Assembly: GCA_017536555.1 (NCBI GenBank)
Contig: JAFXHE010000019.1
Coordinates: forward strand, 37,558 to 101,557
DNA length: 64,000 bases
Direction: 5' to 3'
From: Alistipes sp.
Lineage (GTDB): Bacteria > Bacteroidota > Bacteroidia > Bacteroidales > Rikenellaceae
The notes below the pieces were generated by a model, which had not been told where the DNA came from, made no database searches, and saw nothing but the letters and a program-made list of their open reading frames with translations. Each line of letters begins with the position of its first letter. Position 1 is the stretch's first letter. Below, in pieces: positions 19,237-29,281 of this stretch. The translations under genes were made by a program, and so were the position numbers.

Positions 19237-21261
19237 TTACTTCAACATAGCCTTAACCTCGGCAGCGACGGCAGCACCATTATAGCCGAACTTCTCGTCG
19301 AGCACCTTGAAGGGTGCAGAGTAACCGAAGTGGTCGAAGCCGTGGATGTAGCCATTCTCACCAACCAAGCCTGCAAGATTTACCGACAGACCAGATGTCA
19401 TACCATAGCGCGGCAAGTTACCCAATACTGCCTGCTGGTACTCCTTGGGCTGGTCGCGGAAGAGACCCTCGCTGGGGATTGAGACAACGCGTGTTGCGAT
19501 GCCCTCCTGTGCCAAAAGCTCGGCACCCTCAACAAGTGTTGATACCTCCGAGCCAGTAGCAATAAGCGTAGCCTTTGCGTCGGGAGTCTCCAAAACGACA
19601 TAACCACCCCTCTCTGCCTGCATAGCCTCCTCACGGCGTGTACGACCTGTGAGCGCGGGCAACGTCTTAATATTCTGGCGTGACAAAACAAGAGCAACGG
19701 GACGCTTCTCCTCCAATGCCATCTTCCACGCAGCGATAGTCTCGTCGCCATCGGCAGGGCGCAAAACAAGCATTGAACGCTCGCCAGAGTGGTTGCGCAA
19801 GTGCTCCATAAGGCGAATCTGTGCCTCGTGCTCAACGGGCTCGTGGGTAGGGCCATCCTCGCCTACGCGGAATGAGTCGTGTGTCCAGATGTAGATTACG
19901 TGCTTCTCCATAAGTGCAGAAAGACGTACTGCGGGCTTCATATAGTCAGAGAAGACGAAGAATGTACCACAAGCGGGGATAACACCACCGTGTAGTGCCA
20001 TACCGTTCATCACACAAGCCATAGTAAGCTCGGCAACGCCTGCCTGGAAGAAGTTACCAGAGAAATCACCCTTTGTGAATGCCTTGGTCTTCTTCAAGAA
20101 GCCATCTGTCTTATCAGAATTAGAGAGGTCGGCAGACGATACAATCATATTCTCAACCTTCTCGGCGAAGATACCAAGCATAGTAGCCGATGCGGCACGT
20201 GTAGCCTGGTCGGGCTTCATCTCGATTGCAGAGTAGTCAATCTCGGGGAGCTTGCCAGAGTAGAAGTTATCCATCTTCTCGGCGAGCGCAGGGTTCTCCT
20301 TGCGCCAAGCGGCCTCAACCTCGTGCATCTGCTTTGCCCACGCGCGAAGCTCCTCACGACGCTGTGCGTATACCTCCTTTGACTCCTCGAATACGGCAAA
20401 CGGCTCATCGGGATTACCGCCAAGATTCTTGATAGTAGCAGCAATATCAGCACCAGCAGCTGTGAGTGGCTGACCGTGTGTAGATACCTGATTCTCAAAG
20501 CTTGTGCCATCAGCTTTACGTGCGCCATAGCCCATAATGGTCTTACCGATGATAAGTGTTGGACGCTCTGTCTCGGCATTAGCGGCCTTAAGCGCAGCGC
20601 GTATCTCGTCGATAGACTGACCATTAACGGTGATAACATTCCAGTTCCAAGCACGGTACTTCATCTCGATATCCTCGGTATCAACCTCGTCACACTTTGT
20701 TGAGAGCTGCACGTTGTTCGAGTCGTAGTACATAATGAGATTAGACAAGCCAAGGTGACCAGCAACACGACCTACACCTTGTGAAATCTCCTCCTGAACA
20801 GCACCATCAGAGATAAATGCGTATGTCTTGTGTGCCATCCACTCGCCAAAACGAGCAACCATAAAACGCTCGGCGATAGCTGCACCAAGTGCCATAGCGT
20901 GACCCTGACCAAGAGGTCCAGATGTGTTCTCGACACCACGCAACACATCAACCTCGGGATGACCCGGAGTTACACTACCCCACTGACGCAATGACTGCAA
21001 GTCCTCGGTAGAGTAGTTACCAGCCAATGAAAGCACAGCATATAGCATTGGTGACATATGTCCTGGATCAAGGAACATACGGTCACGGTGCGGATACGCC
21101 ATATTATCGGGATCGTAACGCAAAAACTCGGTGTAGAGCACGTTGATAAAGTCGGCACCACCCATTGCGCCGCCAGGATGACCCGACTTTGCCTTTTCCA
21201 CCATCGAAGCAGCAAGAATACGAATGTTATCCGCTGCACGCTGAAGCTTGTTGTTCTCCAT
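19237..21261 (-). CDS. tkt: transketolase
   Basis: A 674-aa cytoplasmic enzyme of full family length. Visible landmarks are ASMVEKAKSGHPGGAMGGAD at the N-terminus, the thiamine-diphosphate region FISDGAVQEEISQG, and the pyrimidine-domain segments FFVFSDYMKPAVRLSALM and THDSFRVGEDGPTHEPVEH, which contains substrate-binding His and Asp residues. The C-terminal domain closes with GFDHFGYSAPFKVLDEKFGY. It transfers two-carbon units in the non-oxidative pentose phosphate pathway. It is unrelated to the flanking glycan genes except through sugar catabolism, is convergent with the GH3 gene and has its own promoter box. Confidence 0.97.
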   Translation of the reverse strand: MENNKLQRAADNIRILAASMVEKAKSGHPGGAMGGADFINVLYTEFLRYDPDNMAYPHRDRMFLDPGHMSPMLYAVLSLAGNYSTEDLQSLRQWGSVTPGHPEVDVLRGVENTSGPLGQGHAMALGAAIAERFMVARFGEWMAHKTYAFISDGAVQEEISQGVGRVAGHLGLSNLIMYYDSNNVQLSTKCDEVDTEDIEMKYRAWNWNVITVNGQSIDEIRAALKAANAETERPTLIIGKTIMGYGARKADGTSFENQVSTHGQPLTAAGADIAATIKNLGGNPDEPFAVFEESKEVYAQRREELRAWAKQMHEVEAAWRKENPALAEKMDNFYSGKLPEIDYSAIEMKPDQATRAASATMLGIFAEKVENMIVSSADLSNSDKTDGFLKKTKAFTKGDFSGNFFQAGVAELTMACVMNGMALHGGVIPACGTFFVFSDYMKPAVRLSALMEKHVIYIWTHDSFRVGEDGPTHEPVEHEAQIRLMEHLRNHSGERSMLVLRPADGDETIAAWKMALEEKRPVALVLSRQNIKTLPALTGRTRREEAMQAERGGYVVLETPDAKATLIATGSEVSTLVEGAELLAQEGIATRVVSIPSEGLFRDQPKEYQQAVLGNLPRYGMTSGLSVNLAGLVGENGYIHGFDHFGYSAPFKVLDEKFGYNGAAVAAEVKAMLK

Positions 21262-21368
21262 AGTTAGTTGTTTTATTTATATTGTTTGTTTTGTTTTTCG
21301 TCAATTTACATACACTTGAGACGTACTCACTACAAGACAAAAAGTAACCACGTCACCCATACATCATA

Positions 21369-21376
21369 CAAAGATA
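21369..21376 (-). promoter_or_regulatory. -7 box for tkt
   Basis: Minus-strand TATCTTTG matches the Bacteroidetes TAnnTTTG consensus, about 107 bp upstream of the transketolase start. No clear TTG box is found 19-21 bases further upstream. Confidence 0.55.
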
Positions 21377-21497
21377 CTAAACTTTCTTGAATGTGTACCC
21401 TATTTACCAATTTTATTGGTGACTTTTTTACATTATGACATTTTATGTGAGTAGTATGTTGTTGCAGCTGTTAGCAATCAACATAGTAGCCCAACAG

Positions 21498-23180
21498 CTA
21501 CTTACCTATGGTCTTGATGCGCTCCTCGAAGCTATCTCGGCTTGCCAAAGCATTGTTCTTGGTTCGTGCGCGATAGTTATATATGGTATTTACGGAGTAG
21601 CGCAGGAGCGATGCTATGCGTGACGAGTCGGTGATACCGAGACGTATAAGCGCGAAGATACGCAACTCGGTGTTTAAACGCTCACCATTTTTGAGGTGTA
21701 TACGCGACTCTGGCTTAAGCTGCATATTAAACTCCTCGACGAAGTTAGGATAGAGCTGCAAAAAGGCGTTGTCGAACATCTCATAGAAGTTGTTTAGCTC
21801 CTCATCCATAAGACTCGACGACGACAACTCGCTCTCAAGTTCCGAAAGTTTACCCTGTGAGAGCTTACGACGTATGCCACGCTGCATAGACATAAGTTTT
21901 TCGATGTAGTCGGAGCACATAGACAAGAATAGTGCAATATACTCCTCCTTGACAGCATTTGCCTCACGCAGCTCGCTATTTATCTCGCCCATACGCTCAT
22001 TGAGTTGCTGAAGTTCGTTATTTGTGTGACCTATGCGCTCATTCATCTCGCATATCTTATGGGAGTACTTACGTGAGCGACGCAATAGTAACGTCATATA
22101 ACCACAGATGCACATCAGCGCGACAGCCAACACCGAGATAATAACAGCGAGGTGGCGTGCACGCATCTCCTGACGGCGTATCTCCTCACCCTGAAGCTGC
22201 TGCTTTGCCTGATAGGCACGCTCAATCTCGGGAATGATAGCCGATATTTGCCACGGACGCAACTTAGCGTTGTAGTATAGGGCATCGTTTAGCGAAATAG
22301 TGATATAGCGGAAGGCACGGTCGATGTCATCACGTCCGAGCAGACTCTGGGCAAGGCTACACAACGAGGCATTATCCTTTGTGGCTGTGCGTATATCCGC
22401 CATAGCAGAACGTGCAAACCACTCCACCATCTCGTCACTACGCTCCATTGCCTCGCAGATACGTGCGCGGTCATAGGCATACATTGCAAACTCGTGCTCA
22501 TCGTTGGTGTAGTTAGATAGTAGCTCGCTGTTTATCTGCTCGGCTTGCTCCCATTTGCCACTATCACATAGATTGCGCACAGTGACGTAGCGATGTAAGG
22601 GTGCAGTATCTGGGGTATTTTGCAGAATAAGTGTGCGATAATAGCGTATCTTGTGCCCCGACCTCTCACGTGTCTCGTGGTCGCTGGTATAGTGCCAAAA
22701 GTCGGAGTGAAAACGCTGTTGAGCATTATAGTAGTTGATGCGCTGCGTAGCATCCAAACAGGTTGTGTCTATCTCGTTAGCGAGTATCTCACCCGCCTCA
22801 AAGAACATACCCGCCGTAGCAAAGAGCATAGCTCGCTCAATATGTACATCGGAGAGTAGCGCACGACTACCCATCGACTCTGCCAAGCGGTGACACTCCT
22901 CAAGCATAGCCATAGCATTATCAAACTGAAATGAGCGGTACTCAAGAAAGAGCTGGTAATAGATATTATACTGCTGCAAAGGGGTGAGATCACGAGCAGA
23001 GAGTCTACTCTCGACATTACGGATACGGGCATTTCGAGCCTTAACAAAGTTCTCGGTGGCGTCTATGGTGCGATCTAACTCGTCGAGTATATCCGCCTGC
23101 GCAGATGCCACACAAGGGGCGCCCAAAAAGAGAGTGGCAAGGGCGACAAGTAGCAACGAATGGGTAAACATATTTTTCAT
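21498..23180 (-). CDS. membrane-bound TPR regulator with C-terminal HTH (DUF6377-like)
   Basis: A 560-aa protein with a signal peptide (ending VASAQA). A periplasmic, mainly helical TPR-like region follows (about 30-335), then one transmembrane helix (about 340-362, AVIISVLAVALMCICGY) and a coiled coil (KICEMNERIGHTNNELQQL and on). The cytoplasmic C-terminus carries a LuxR-like helix-turn-helix (about 510-550; GITDSSRIASLLRYSVNTIY then RARTKN). This layout matches Bacteroidetes DUF6377 proteins, thought to be one-component transmembrane transcription regulators. It lies between the beta-glucan genes and the GH30 gene, so it is the best candidate regulator for these loci in the window. That assignment is from position only. 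A promoter box sits only 4 bp upstream of the chosen ATG; a second Met at 23171 is an alternative start. Confidence 0.82.
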   Translation of the reverse strand: MKNMFTHSLLLVALATLFLGAPCVASAQADILDELDRTIDATENFVKARNARIRNVESRLSARDLTPLQQYNIYYQLFLEYRSFQFDNAMAMLEECHRLAESMGSRALLSDVHIERAMLFATAGMFFEAGEILANEIDTTCLDATQRINYYNAQQRFHSDFWHYTSDHETRERSGHKIRYYRTLILQNTPDTAPLHRYVTVRNLCDSGKWEQAEQINSELLSNYTNDEHEFAMYAYDRARICEAMERSDEMVEWFARSAMADIRTATKDNASLCSLAQSLLGRDDIDRAFRYITISLNDALYYNAKLRPWQISAIIPEIERAYQAKQQLQGEEIRRQEMRARHLAVIISVLAVALMCICGYMTLLLRRSRKYSHKICEMNERIGHTNNELQQLNERMGEINSELREANAVKEEYIALFLSMCSDYIEKLMSMQRGIRRKLSQGKLSELESELSSSSLMDEELNNFYEMFDNAFLQLYPNFVEEFNMQLKPESRIHLKNGERLNTELRIFALIRLGITDSSRIASLLRYSVNTIYNYRARTKNNALASRDSFEERIKTIGK

Positions 23181-23184
23181 AGCA

Positions 23185-23192
23185 CAAATATA
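23185..23192 (-). promoter_or_regulatory. -7 box abutting the regulator start
   Basis: Minus-strand TATATTTG (TAnnTTTG) ends 4 bp before the annotated ATG. Transcription would start at or next to the start codon, giving a leaderless or nearly leaderless mRNA, unless translation begins at the second Met. Confidence 0.45.
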
Positions 23193-23328
23193 CTAAAAAG
23201 TTTTTGTATTACACACATTCCACTTTTATATATGGCTATCTTTTTTATTATCAGCATATTTTACTACGCACAGTCCATATTTTAGGTGTATTGTGTTGTA
23301 GCGGCTTTCACAGCACCGATTTTTTTTA

Positions 23329-23336
23329 TAACTTTG
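23329..23336 (+). promoter_or_regulatory. -7 box for the GH30 operon
   Basis: TAACTTTG (TAnnTTTG) lies 37 bp upstream of the GH30 start. A TTTC sits 19 bases upstream as a degenerate -33 element. Confidence 0.6.
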
Positions 23337-23373
23337 TATTGCACAAATTGATAAATCTAAAAACTGAAGTGAT

Positions 23374-25116
23374 ATGATGCACCAAATCCTGATTTCTACC
23401 CTCTTTGCAGCTATGACCCTCATTGTGGGTTGCGGAGGCGACAACCAAGAGCCCGTAAAGCCCGACATTGACAACAACCCTACAATAGCCCTGACCGTAG
23501 AGTCGACAACAGAGCTATCTGTGAGCGTTGCTGTGACACTGACAAACGCCGATGCTGGCTACTGTCTGCTTACGGATGAGAGCGCAGCAACACCCTCGCT
23601 ATCGAAGATGCTAAAGGGCGAAAAGATAACGGCCTCGGGGGTTGTGACCTTTGACAACCTCGCTGCGGGGTATACCTACAAGGTTTTTGGCGTGGCTGGC
23701 AAGGATGGTCTCTACAGCGACATTATCTCTATCAAGGTTAAGACATCGGGCGAGATTGACTATAACTACCCTGATGGCGGCGTTACAGCATTCACCACAA
23801 CGGCTAACAAGACGATGCTCTTCAAGGATATAGAGACAGCCGAGCTTACGGAGACACCCGATAAGGCGGCGACGCTCACCATAGATGCATCGGTACGCTA
23901 TCAGACAATGGAGGGCTTTGGCCCTGCCATCACTGGCTCGGCAGCATACAACCTCCTAAAGATGAAGGAGGCTGACCGCGCGAAGATTCTAAAGGATGCA
24001 TTTCACCCCACGGAGGGTCTCGGATACAACTATATCCGCGTGTCGATAGGTTGCTCGGACTTCTCACTTGACGAGTACACGTGGTGCGACACCGAGGGTT
24101 TAGAGTTCTTCGCAGTACACAGCTACGACAGAGATTATCTCTTCCCCGTGCTACGCGAGATTCTGGCTATAAACCCCGATGTAAAGATAATTGCGGCACC
24201 GTGGACTGCCCCTCTTTGGATGAAGCTCGACCGTTACAAAAACGAGCCTTACAACAAGTGGGCAGGTGGTCGCCTAAACCCCGACTACTATGACGAGTAT
24301 GCACAGTATCTTGTGATGTGGGTAGAGGAGATGGAGCTAAATGGCTTTAAGATTGAGTCTATAACACCGCAGAACGAGCCTCTGCACGATGGTAACTCGG
24401 CATCGACATATATGTCGTGGGAGCAGCAGCGCAACTTCATAAAGGGACACCTCGGCCCAGCCTTTGAGGAGGCGGGTCTTGATACCAAGATTTGGATATA
24501 CGACCACAATTTCGACGTTACCGACTTTGTGAAGAACATCTACAAGGATAAGGAGGCTTCGAAGTATGTTGAGGGCTCTGCTTGGCACGCCTACGGCGGC
24601 TCATCGTCGGCATTGGCACAGATACACTCTGCCGACCCTACAAAGAGCATATACTTCACCGAGCAGAGTATCGGCACGTGGTGTCCCAACTTTGGCGACA
24701 ACCTATTGTGGCATATCCGCGAGGTCTGCCTTGGCACTATCAACAACTACTGCCGTGCTGTGGTACTCTGGAACTTTATGCTTGACGGCAACAGAGGACC
24801 AAACCGCCCAGGAGGATGCACAACGTGCTACGGTTTTGTTGACTGTGACGCATCATACGCCTACAACACGCTAACATATCGCAGCCACTGGTACGCAATA
24901 GGTCATATGTCAAGGGTGGTAAAACGCGACGCATACCGCATAAAGAGCTCGGCATCTGGCGTAGCAGCATCAGCCTTTGAGAACCCCGACGGCACATACT
25001 CGGCAGTGGTGCTTAACGATGCTGACGAGGAGAAGACACTCGTAGTAAAGAGCCCCGCAGGCGACTTCAAATGCAAGCTCGCGGCACGCTCCGTAACATC
25101 TTTAATCTGGAAATAG
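23374..25116 (+). CDS. GH30 beta-glucanase (glucosylceramidase-like), lipoprotein
   Basis: A 580-aa lipoprotein (LIVGCGGD lipobox). An N-terminal Ig-like domain (about 35-125) is followed by a GH30 (beta/alpha)8 barrel and its side beta-domain ending AARSVTSLIW. The acid/base is E335 in TPQNEPLHDGN and the nucleophile E430 in YFTEQSIGTW. The start of the barrel (YQTMEGFGPAITGSAAYN) is typical of GH30. Known GH30 subfamily 3 members of Bacteroidetes hydrolyse beta-1,6-glucan, which would suit the nearby GH16 and GH3 genes. The subfamily is my inference. The stop is 9 bp before the CotH-family gene, so the two form an operon. Confidence 0.88.
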   Translation: MMHQILISTLFAAMTLIVGCGGDNQEPVKPDIDNNPTIALTVESTTELSVSVAVTLTNADAGYCLLTDESAATPSLSKMLKGEKITASGVVTFDNLAAGYTYKVFGVAGKDGLYSDIISIKVKTSGEIDYNYPDGGVTAFTTTANKTMLFKDIETAELTETPDKAATLTIDASVRYQTMEGFGPAITGSAAYNLLKMKEADRAKILKDAFHPTEGLGYNYIRVSIGCSDFSLDEYTWCDTEGLEFFAVHSYDRDYLFPVLREILAINPDVKIIAAPWTAPLWMKLDRYKNEPYNKWAGGRLNPDYYDEYAQYLVMWVEEMELNGFKIESITPQNEPLHDGNSASTYMSWEQQRNFIKGHLGPAFEEAGLDTKIWIYDHNFDVTDFVKNIYKDKEASKYVEGSAWHAYGGSSSALAQIHSADPTKSIYFTEQSIGTWCPNFGDNLLWHIREVCLGTINNYCRAVVLWNFMLDGNRGPNRPGGCTTCYGFVDCDASYAYNTLTYRSHWYAIGHMSRVVKRDAYRIKSSASGVAASAFENPDGTYSAVVLNDADEEKTLVVKSPAGDFKCKLAARSVTSLIWK

Positions 25117-25125
25117 CAGCACTAA

Positions 25126-26985
25126 ATGGCTCAACTGAAGCGCATAACACTCGTCATAGCGTGTCTACTTATATGGGCGTGCGAGGAGCCTGCTCCAATA
25201 GAGACCCCCGCACAGGTACGCAGCATAGAGTGTGTCACGACATCGCTATCACTCGACAATGGTGGCAGTGGCGAGGTGCGCTTTGTGGTTAAGGATGCCA
25301 AGGCGGTATTCAACTATATCGTCTCAACCATTGGCTGTCAGGTAGAGCTGCGCCAAAACAATCACCTATCGCAGAAACCAGCAGAATTTAGTCTAACGCG
25401 CGTACGCGAGGGCAGCACCAAGGGCGAGTACATAGCCACCATAACAGACAATGGCACGGGGCGCATATATAGCCAGCAGGTGTGCATAATAATAAAACTT
25501 GAGTCGGGAGCACTGATACGCTCAAACGCTGTAAATGTCGTAAGCAATGGGTTTGTGGGCGGTATCGTCGATATACGCCTAAATCGTAGCGACAACCCAT
25601 CGTTATATAGCGATGTGATATTCGATTACGATAGCACGACACACACATATCACGCACATATAGACGAATACATATCCGAGCGCAGCTTCATACCCACGAT
25701 ATCAACCGAAGGCATAGACCGTATAACGATAAATGGCAACAACTACGCCGCGGGTGATAGCCTCGACTTCAACCACGATGTAACAATAGTGGCGTGGCAG
25801 GGCGACAGCAGCACAGACTACACACTGCACCTAACCTGCTTCACAGGGCTTCCCGTAGTGCGCATAGAGACACCTGGGCGACAGGGTGTATGGTCGAAGG
25901 AGAGGTGGGTGGAGGGCTCACGCCTCTGGCTCGACGGTATGGGACGCTTCGACAATCTTGTTGACGTGGAGATGGCGATACGAGGCCGCGGTAACAGCAC
26001 GTGGGGCTACGAGAAGAAGCCCTACAACATCAAGTTTACGGAGAAACAGAGGGTGATGGGTATGCCCAAGCATAAGAGGTGGTGTCTGTTAGCCAACTAT
26101 ATGGATAGGACATTATTGCGTAACCGCGTGGCATACTATCTCGCCGAGCAGACTTCGTTGGCGTGGACACCGCACAGTGAGTTTGTGGAGCTTATACTCA
26201 ACGGTGAGCACCTCGGGCAATACCTACTATGTGAGCAGGTGCGCGTGGACAATGACCGCATAGCGATTACGGAGATGACACCCAACGACAATGCGGGCGA
26301 TGCAATAACGGGTGGATACCTCCTTGAGTTGGACTTTCACTACGACAACCTATGGCAGTGGTACACAGCACACGGCGTACCCTTCAGCGTGAAGTTTCCT
26401 GACGAGGAGGATCTCACACAGCAGCAGTGGGAGTGGATAATAGAGTATATCGACGAGGTGGAGAGGGTGCTATATGGCAACAACTTCAAAGATAGCGAGA
26501 ACGGCTATGCCAAGTACATTGACGCACAATCGTTTATAGATTACTGGCTGATATATGAACTATGCGTTAACCACGAGTTGGCAAACCCAGGTAGTGTCTA
26601 CTTATCAAAAGACCGCAACGGCAAGCTCGTTGCAGGCCCCGTATGGGACTTCGACTGGGGAACATTCTCTTGGGCTGCCTCGCCACAGGCACAATGGGGA
26701 CTCTTTATGACCCACGCTTGGTGGTACAGCAGACTCTTCGACGACCCTGCATTCAAAGATCTTGCATCGCAACGCTGGGCGGAATTGAAACCAGCATTTA
26801 TGACCGTATTTGACTTTATTGAGCAGGAGCGTGAGTATATATTCGAGTCCTGGAAGAGGAACTTTGAGCTGTGGAGCATCGGCACAAACATCAACGGCGA
26901 TGAGCAGTTGCCCTTCGGCACAGCCGTAGACCGTATGGAGGAGATACTTCAGACGCGCATAGAGATATTAGACAGAGACTTATAG
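25126..26985 (+). CDS. CotH-family protein, lipoprotein
   Basis: A 619-aa protein with a short lipoprotein signal (LLIWACEEP). The N-terminal 220 residues are beta-rich with no recognised domain. The CotH domain follows from about 235: RGRGNSTWGYEKKPYN, LLANYMDRTLLRN, GEHLGQYLLCEQVRVDND, and GPVWDFDWGTF, which holds the metal-binding Asp residues of the kinase-like fold. CotH proteins are protein-kinase-like; the Bacillus spore-coat member phosphorylates another coat protein. Bacteroidetes lipoprotein versions are frequent near glycan genes, but their substrate is unknown. It is coupled to the GH30 gene. Whether it is an active kinase cannot be judged here. Confidence 0.8.
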   Translation: MAQLKRITLVIACLLIWACEEPAPIETPAQVRSIECVTTSLSLDNGGSGEVRFVVKDAKAVFNYIVSTIGCQVELRQNNHLSQKPAEFSLTRVREGSTKGEYIATITDNGTGRIYSQQVCIIIKLESGALIRSNAVNVVSNGFVGGIVDIRLNRSDNPSLYSDVIFDYDSTTHTYHAHIDEYISERSFIPTISTEGIDRITINGNNYAAGDSLDFNHDVTIVAWQGDSSTDYTLHLTCFTGLPVVRIETPGRQGVWSKERWVEGSRLWLDGMGRFDNLVDVEMAIRGRGNSTWGYEKKPYNIKFTEKQRVMGMPKHKRWCLLANYMDRTLLRNRVAYYLAEQTSLAWTPHSEFVELILNGEHLGQYLLCEQVRVDNDRIAITEMTPNDNAGDAITGGYLLELDFHYDNLWQWYTAHGVPFSVKFPDEEDLTQQQWEWIIEYIDEVERVLYGNNFKDSENGYAKYIDAQSFIDYWLIYELCVNHELANPGSVYLSKDRNGKLVAGPVWDFDWGTFSWAASPQAQWGLFMTHAWWYSRLFDDPAFKDLASQRWAELKPAFMTVFDFIEQEREYIFESWKRNFELWSIGTNINGDEQLPFGTAVDRMEEILQTRIEILDRDL

Positions 26986-27102
26986 CATCCTTCACGAGCA
27001 TACATCCCGCCTTAACAGCACACCTCAACAACACATCAGCGCGGCTCGAATTTACAGAATATGGTCTTTGTTGTGTCCGAATATTGTAAAAAATGGGGGC
27101 GG

Positions 27103-27136
27103 TTTTGTATAATTTCTAAAATAATCACTACTTTTG
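27103..27136 (+). promoter_or_regulatory. Bacteroidetes sigma-ABfr promoter
   Basis: TTTTG at 27103-27107, a 21-bp spacer, then TACTTTTG at 27129-27136. This matches TTG-N19-21-TAnnTTTG and lies 85 bp ahead of the BACON lipoprotein gene. Confidence 0.8.
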
Positions 27137-27221
27137 CCACTGGTACACACGCGCATACGATGTGGAGTGTGTTTAAGGCATTTTTTGTAGCAGAAATAAC
27201 TAAAACCCTAAAAAGAAAAAT

Positions 27222-29195
27222 ATGAGAAATTTTCGCTTTTTCAAGATGCTGATGTGTCTTGTATGTGGACTCCTCTTCCTTGCTGCGTGCGAGAATAATG
27301 GAGACAACACATCTACACCAGAGCTATCTTTCCGTGAGACAACAATCATCGTTGCAGCTGCGGGCGAGCAGCAGTTCGTACACTATGACTACAATGGCGA
27401 TTTGGCAGATGTCGAGGCCACTGTTGATGACAGCTGGGTACACACCATTGATCTTTCAAACGAGGGCTACGTGGGCTTCATCGTTGACAAGAACCCTGGC
27501 GAGACGGGACGTACAACATTCATCCGCCTAAATGCCCCTAACTGTGAGGAGGCTGCGTTGAAGATTGTGCAGATAAAGGGCGAGCCCGCCGAATTCACTA
27601 TCAACGTAACCGAGGTTGGTGCCGACACCGCCACATACACAGTCATTCCATTTGACGAGCAGCGTCCATTTATCTCTATGGTGGTAACCAAAGAGAGTAT
27701 GGATTCGTATAACGGCAGCGACGACGACTTCTTCCTCAACGACCTTATGTATTTTCAGGCTTTGGCAGATGGCTATGGCGTGACTATTGAGGATGTAATA
27801 CGCCAGATGTCACTCAACGGCGCACAGTCGATGACTTGGAACGGCTTGTCACAGAACACAGAGTATTGCGCCTATGCGTATGGTGTTACTGTGATGGGAC
27901 AGCGCACAACATCCATTGTTCGCGAGTACTTCAAGACAGAGCCCATCACATCAAACAACCAGCTCACGCTCGATATCGCAAATATCTCTACTGTAGAGTT
28001 TGATCTCGTTATCGGCACAACAAATGAGGAGGATGGCTACATCTGGGAGGTGCAAGAGTCATCGTGGTTTGACGGTCTTGACGACGAGCAGGTTGTAGAG
28101 GAGATTAAGCTGATGTACGGAGAGTATGTTGATATGATTGTCGAGTATGGCAGCAACACTGTACATATCGGCCCTACAGCGATCGAGCCTGACACCGAGT
28201 ATACGGCAGTGCTCTTCGGCTATGAGGCAGGTGGTATGACAACGCCTATGATTCGCAAGACATTCCGCACACAGAAGGGTATATCAGCCGAGGACTTGCG
28301 CTTCGATTTTGAGGTAAAGAACATTGGCAGATACGATGCCGAGGTTAGCGTTAGCCCCTCTGGCAACAGCGTATACTACTACTGGGATGTTATCGACGCA
28401 GATATGAGTGCAGCGGAGTTCGAGGCATTGATGAAGGAGTATGAGAGCGCATATATTGAAGCAGGCATAGTTGGCTCGGCTTCGGAGTTCTGGTACGAGA
28501 TGACATCGCGTGGTTACAGCAGCAGTGTTGTGGGTCAGCTCAACTCTAACACAGAGTACAAGCCTGTAGCAGTGGCTATCGACGTCAAGAATGCACAATT
28601 TGCAGGCGAGGTATACTTCGGTGATACATTCCGCACAAAGGAGGCTGTGGTTGCTGACGTGGCAATATCAGTTGAGCACAATGAGTATTTCGATGGCGAC
28701 GAGCTTGTTGCACGCTACGCATCACAGGGTCTATATACAAGCTATGCAGGTTTGGCGTATGTTCCCTTCTATCCCCGTCTTGAGAACAACCCTGCACACT
28801 ACTACTACGCTATATTCTACTACGAGGAGGGTCTCGACGACAAGAACGAGTGGTCAGACGAGTCGTTGATGCACATATTGTTGCAGGACTGCTTGATGGA
28901 TATCGACAGGTGGTATCCTGGTCTTGAGTGGGATGTTGAGTACATATTGCTCGCTATTGCACAGGACAGCGACGGCAACTTCGGACCGCTCTACCGTGAA
29001 CGTATGTCGTTCAACCGCGAGGAGACTACCGACATAGACCTCTTCGAGGAGATTGTGCAGAGCCCCAAGAGTATGAAGTTCTCGGTGGCACAGCCAACAA
29101 TGAAGTATAAGGCTTCACGCATCGAGGCTGGCAACATCAAGTTTGGTGACAGCGTAACCGAGAGCGCGTGGGAGAAGCGCGTGTCAGTGCGATAA
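27222..29195 (+). CDS. BACON-domain lipoprotein with repeated Ig/FN3-like domains
   Basis: A 657-aa lipoprotein (LLFLAACENN). Residues about 30-120 form a BACON domain (VDDSWVHTIDLS, GFIVDKNPGETGR). At least three related beta-sandwich domains of about 110-120 residues follow, recognisable by NTEYCAYAYGV, DTEYTAVLFGY and NTEYKPVAVAI. A last domain ends in a basic tail. BACON domains are thought to help bind carbohydrates or mucin, or to act as spacers. The protein is probably surface-exposed and non-catalytic. It has its own strong promoter and is separate from the GH30/CotH operon. No specific ligand can be named. Confidence 0.72.
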   Translation: MRNFRFFKMLMCLVCGLLFLAACENNGDNTSTPELSFRETTIIVAAAGEQQFVHYDYNGDLADVEATVDDSWVHTIDLSNEGYVGFIVDKNPGETGRTTFIRLNAPNCEEAALKIVQIKGEPAEFTINVTEVGADTATYTVIPFDEQRPFISMVVTKESMDSYNGSDDDFFLNDLMYFQALADGYGVTIEDVIRQMSLNGAQSMTWNGLSQNTEYCAYAYGVTVMGQRTTSIVREYFKTEPITSNNQLTLDIANISTVEFDLVIGTTNEEDGYIWEVQESSWFDGLDDEQVVEEIKLMYGEYVDMIVEYGSNTVHIGPTAIEPDTEYTAVLFGYEAGGMTTPMIRKTFRTQKGISAEDLRFDFEVKNIGRYDAEVSVSPSGNSVYYYWDVIDADMSAAEFEALMKEYESAYIEAGIVGSASEFWYEMTSRGYSSSVVGQLNSNTEYKPVAVAIDVKNAQFAGEVYFGDTFRTKEAVVADVAISVEHNEYFDGDELVARYASQGLYTSYAGLAYVPFYPRLENNPAHYYYAIFYYEEGLDDKNEWSDESLMHILLQDCLMDIDRWYPGLEWDVEYILLAIAQDSDGNFGPLYRERMSFNREETTDIDLFEEIVQSPKSMKFSVAQPTMKYKASRIEAGNIKFGDSVTESAWEKRVSVR

Positions 29196-29221
29196 GCAAG
29201 ATACGACTCAAGAGAAGACAG

Positions 29222-29256
29222 AGAGGGCTGATCAACATCGTGTTGGTCAGCCCTCT
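29222..29256. terminator. bidirectional hairpin between convergent genes
   Basis: A 16-bp stem (left arm AGAGGGCTGATCAACA, one wobble) with loop TCG lies between two convergent genes. T-runs are weak on both sides, but it probably ends both transcripts. Confidence 0.6.
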
Positions 29257-29281
29257 GGGTTAATGGATGGTTGAAGCACTA

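Noticed and set aside
21435-21623. Plus-strand ORF opposite the end of the DUF6377-like gene
   Set aside because: It is a shadow of the regulator coding strand with no family features.
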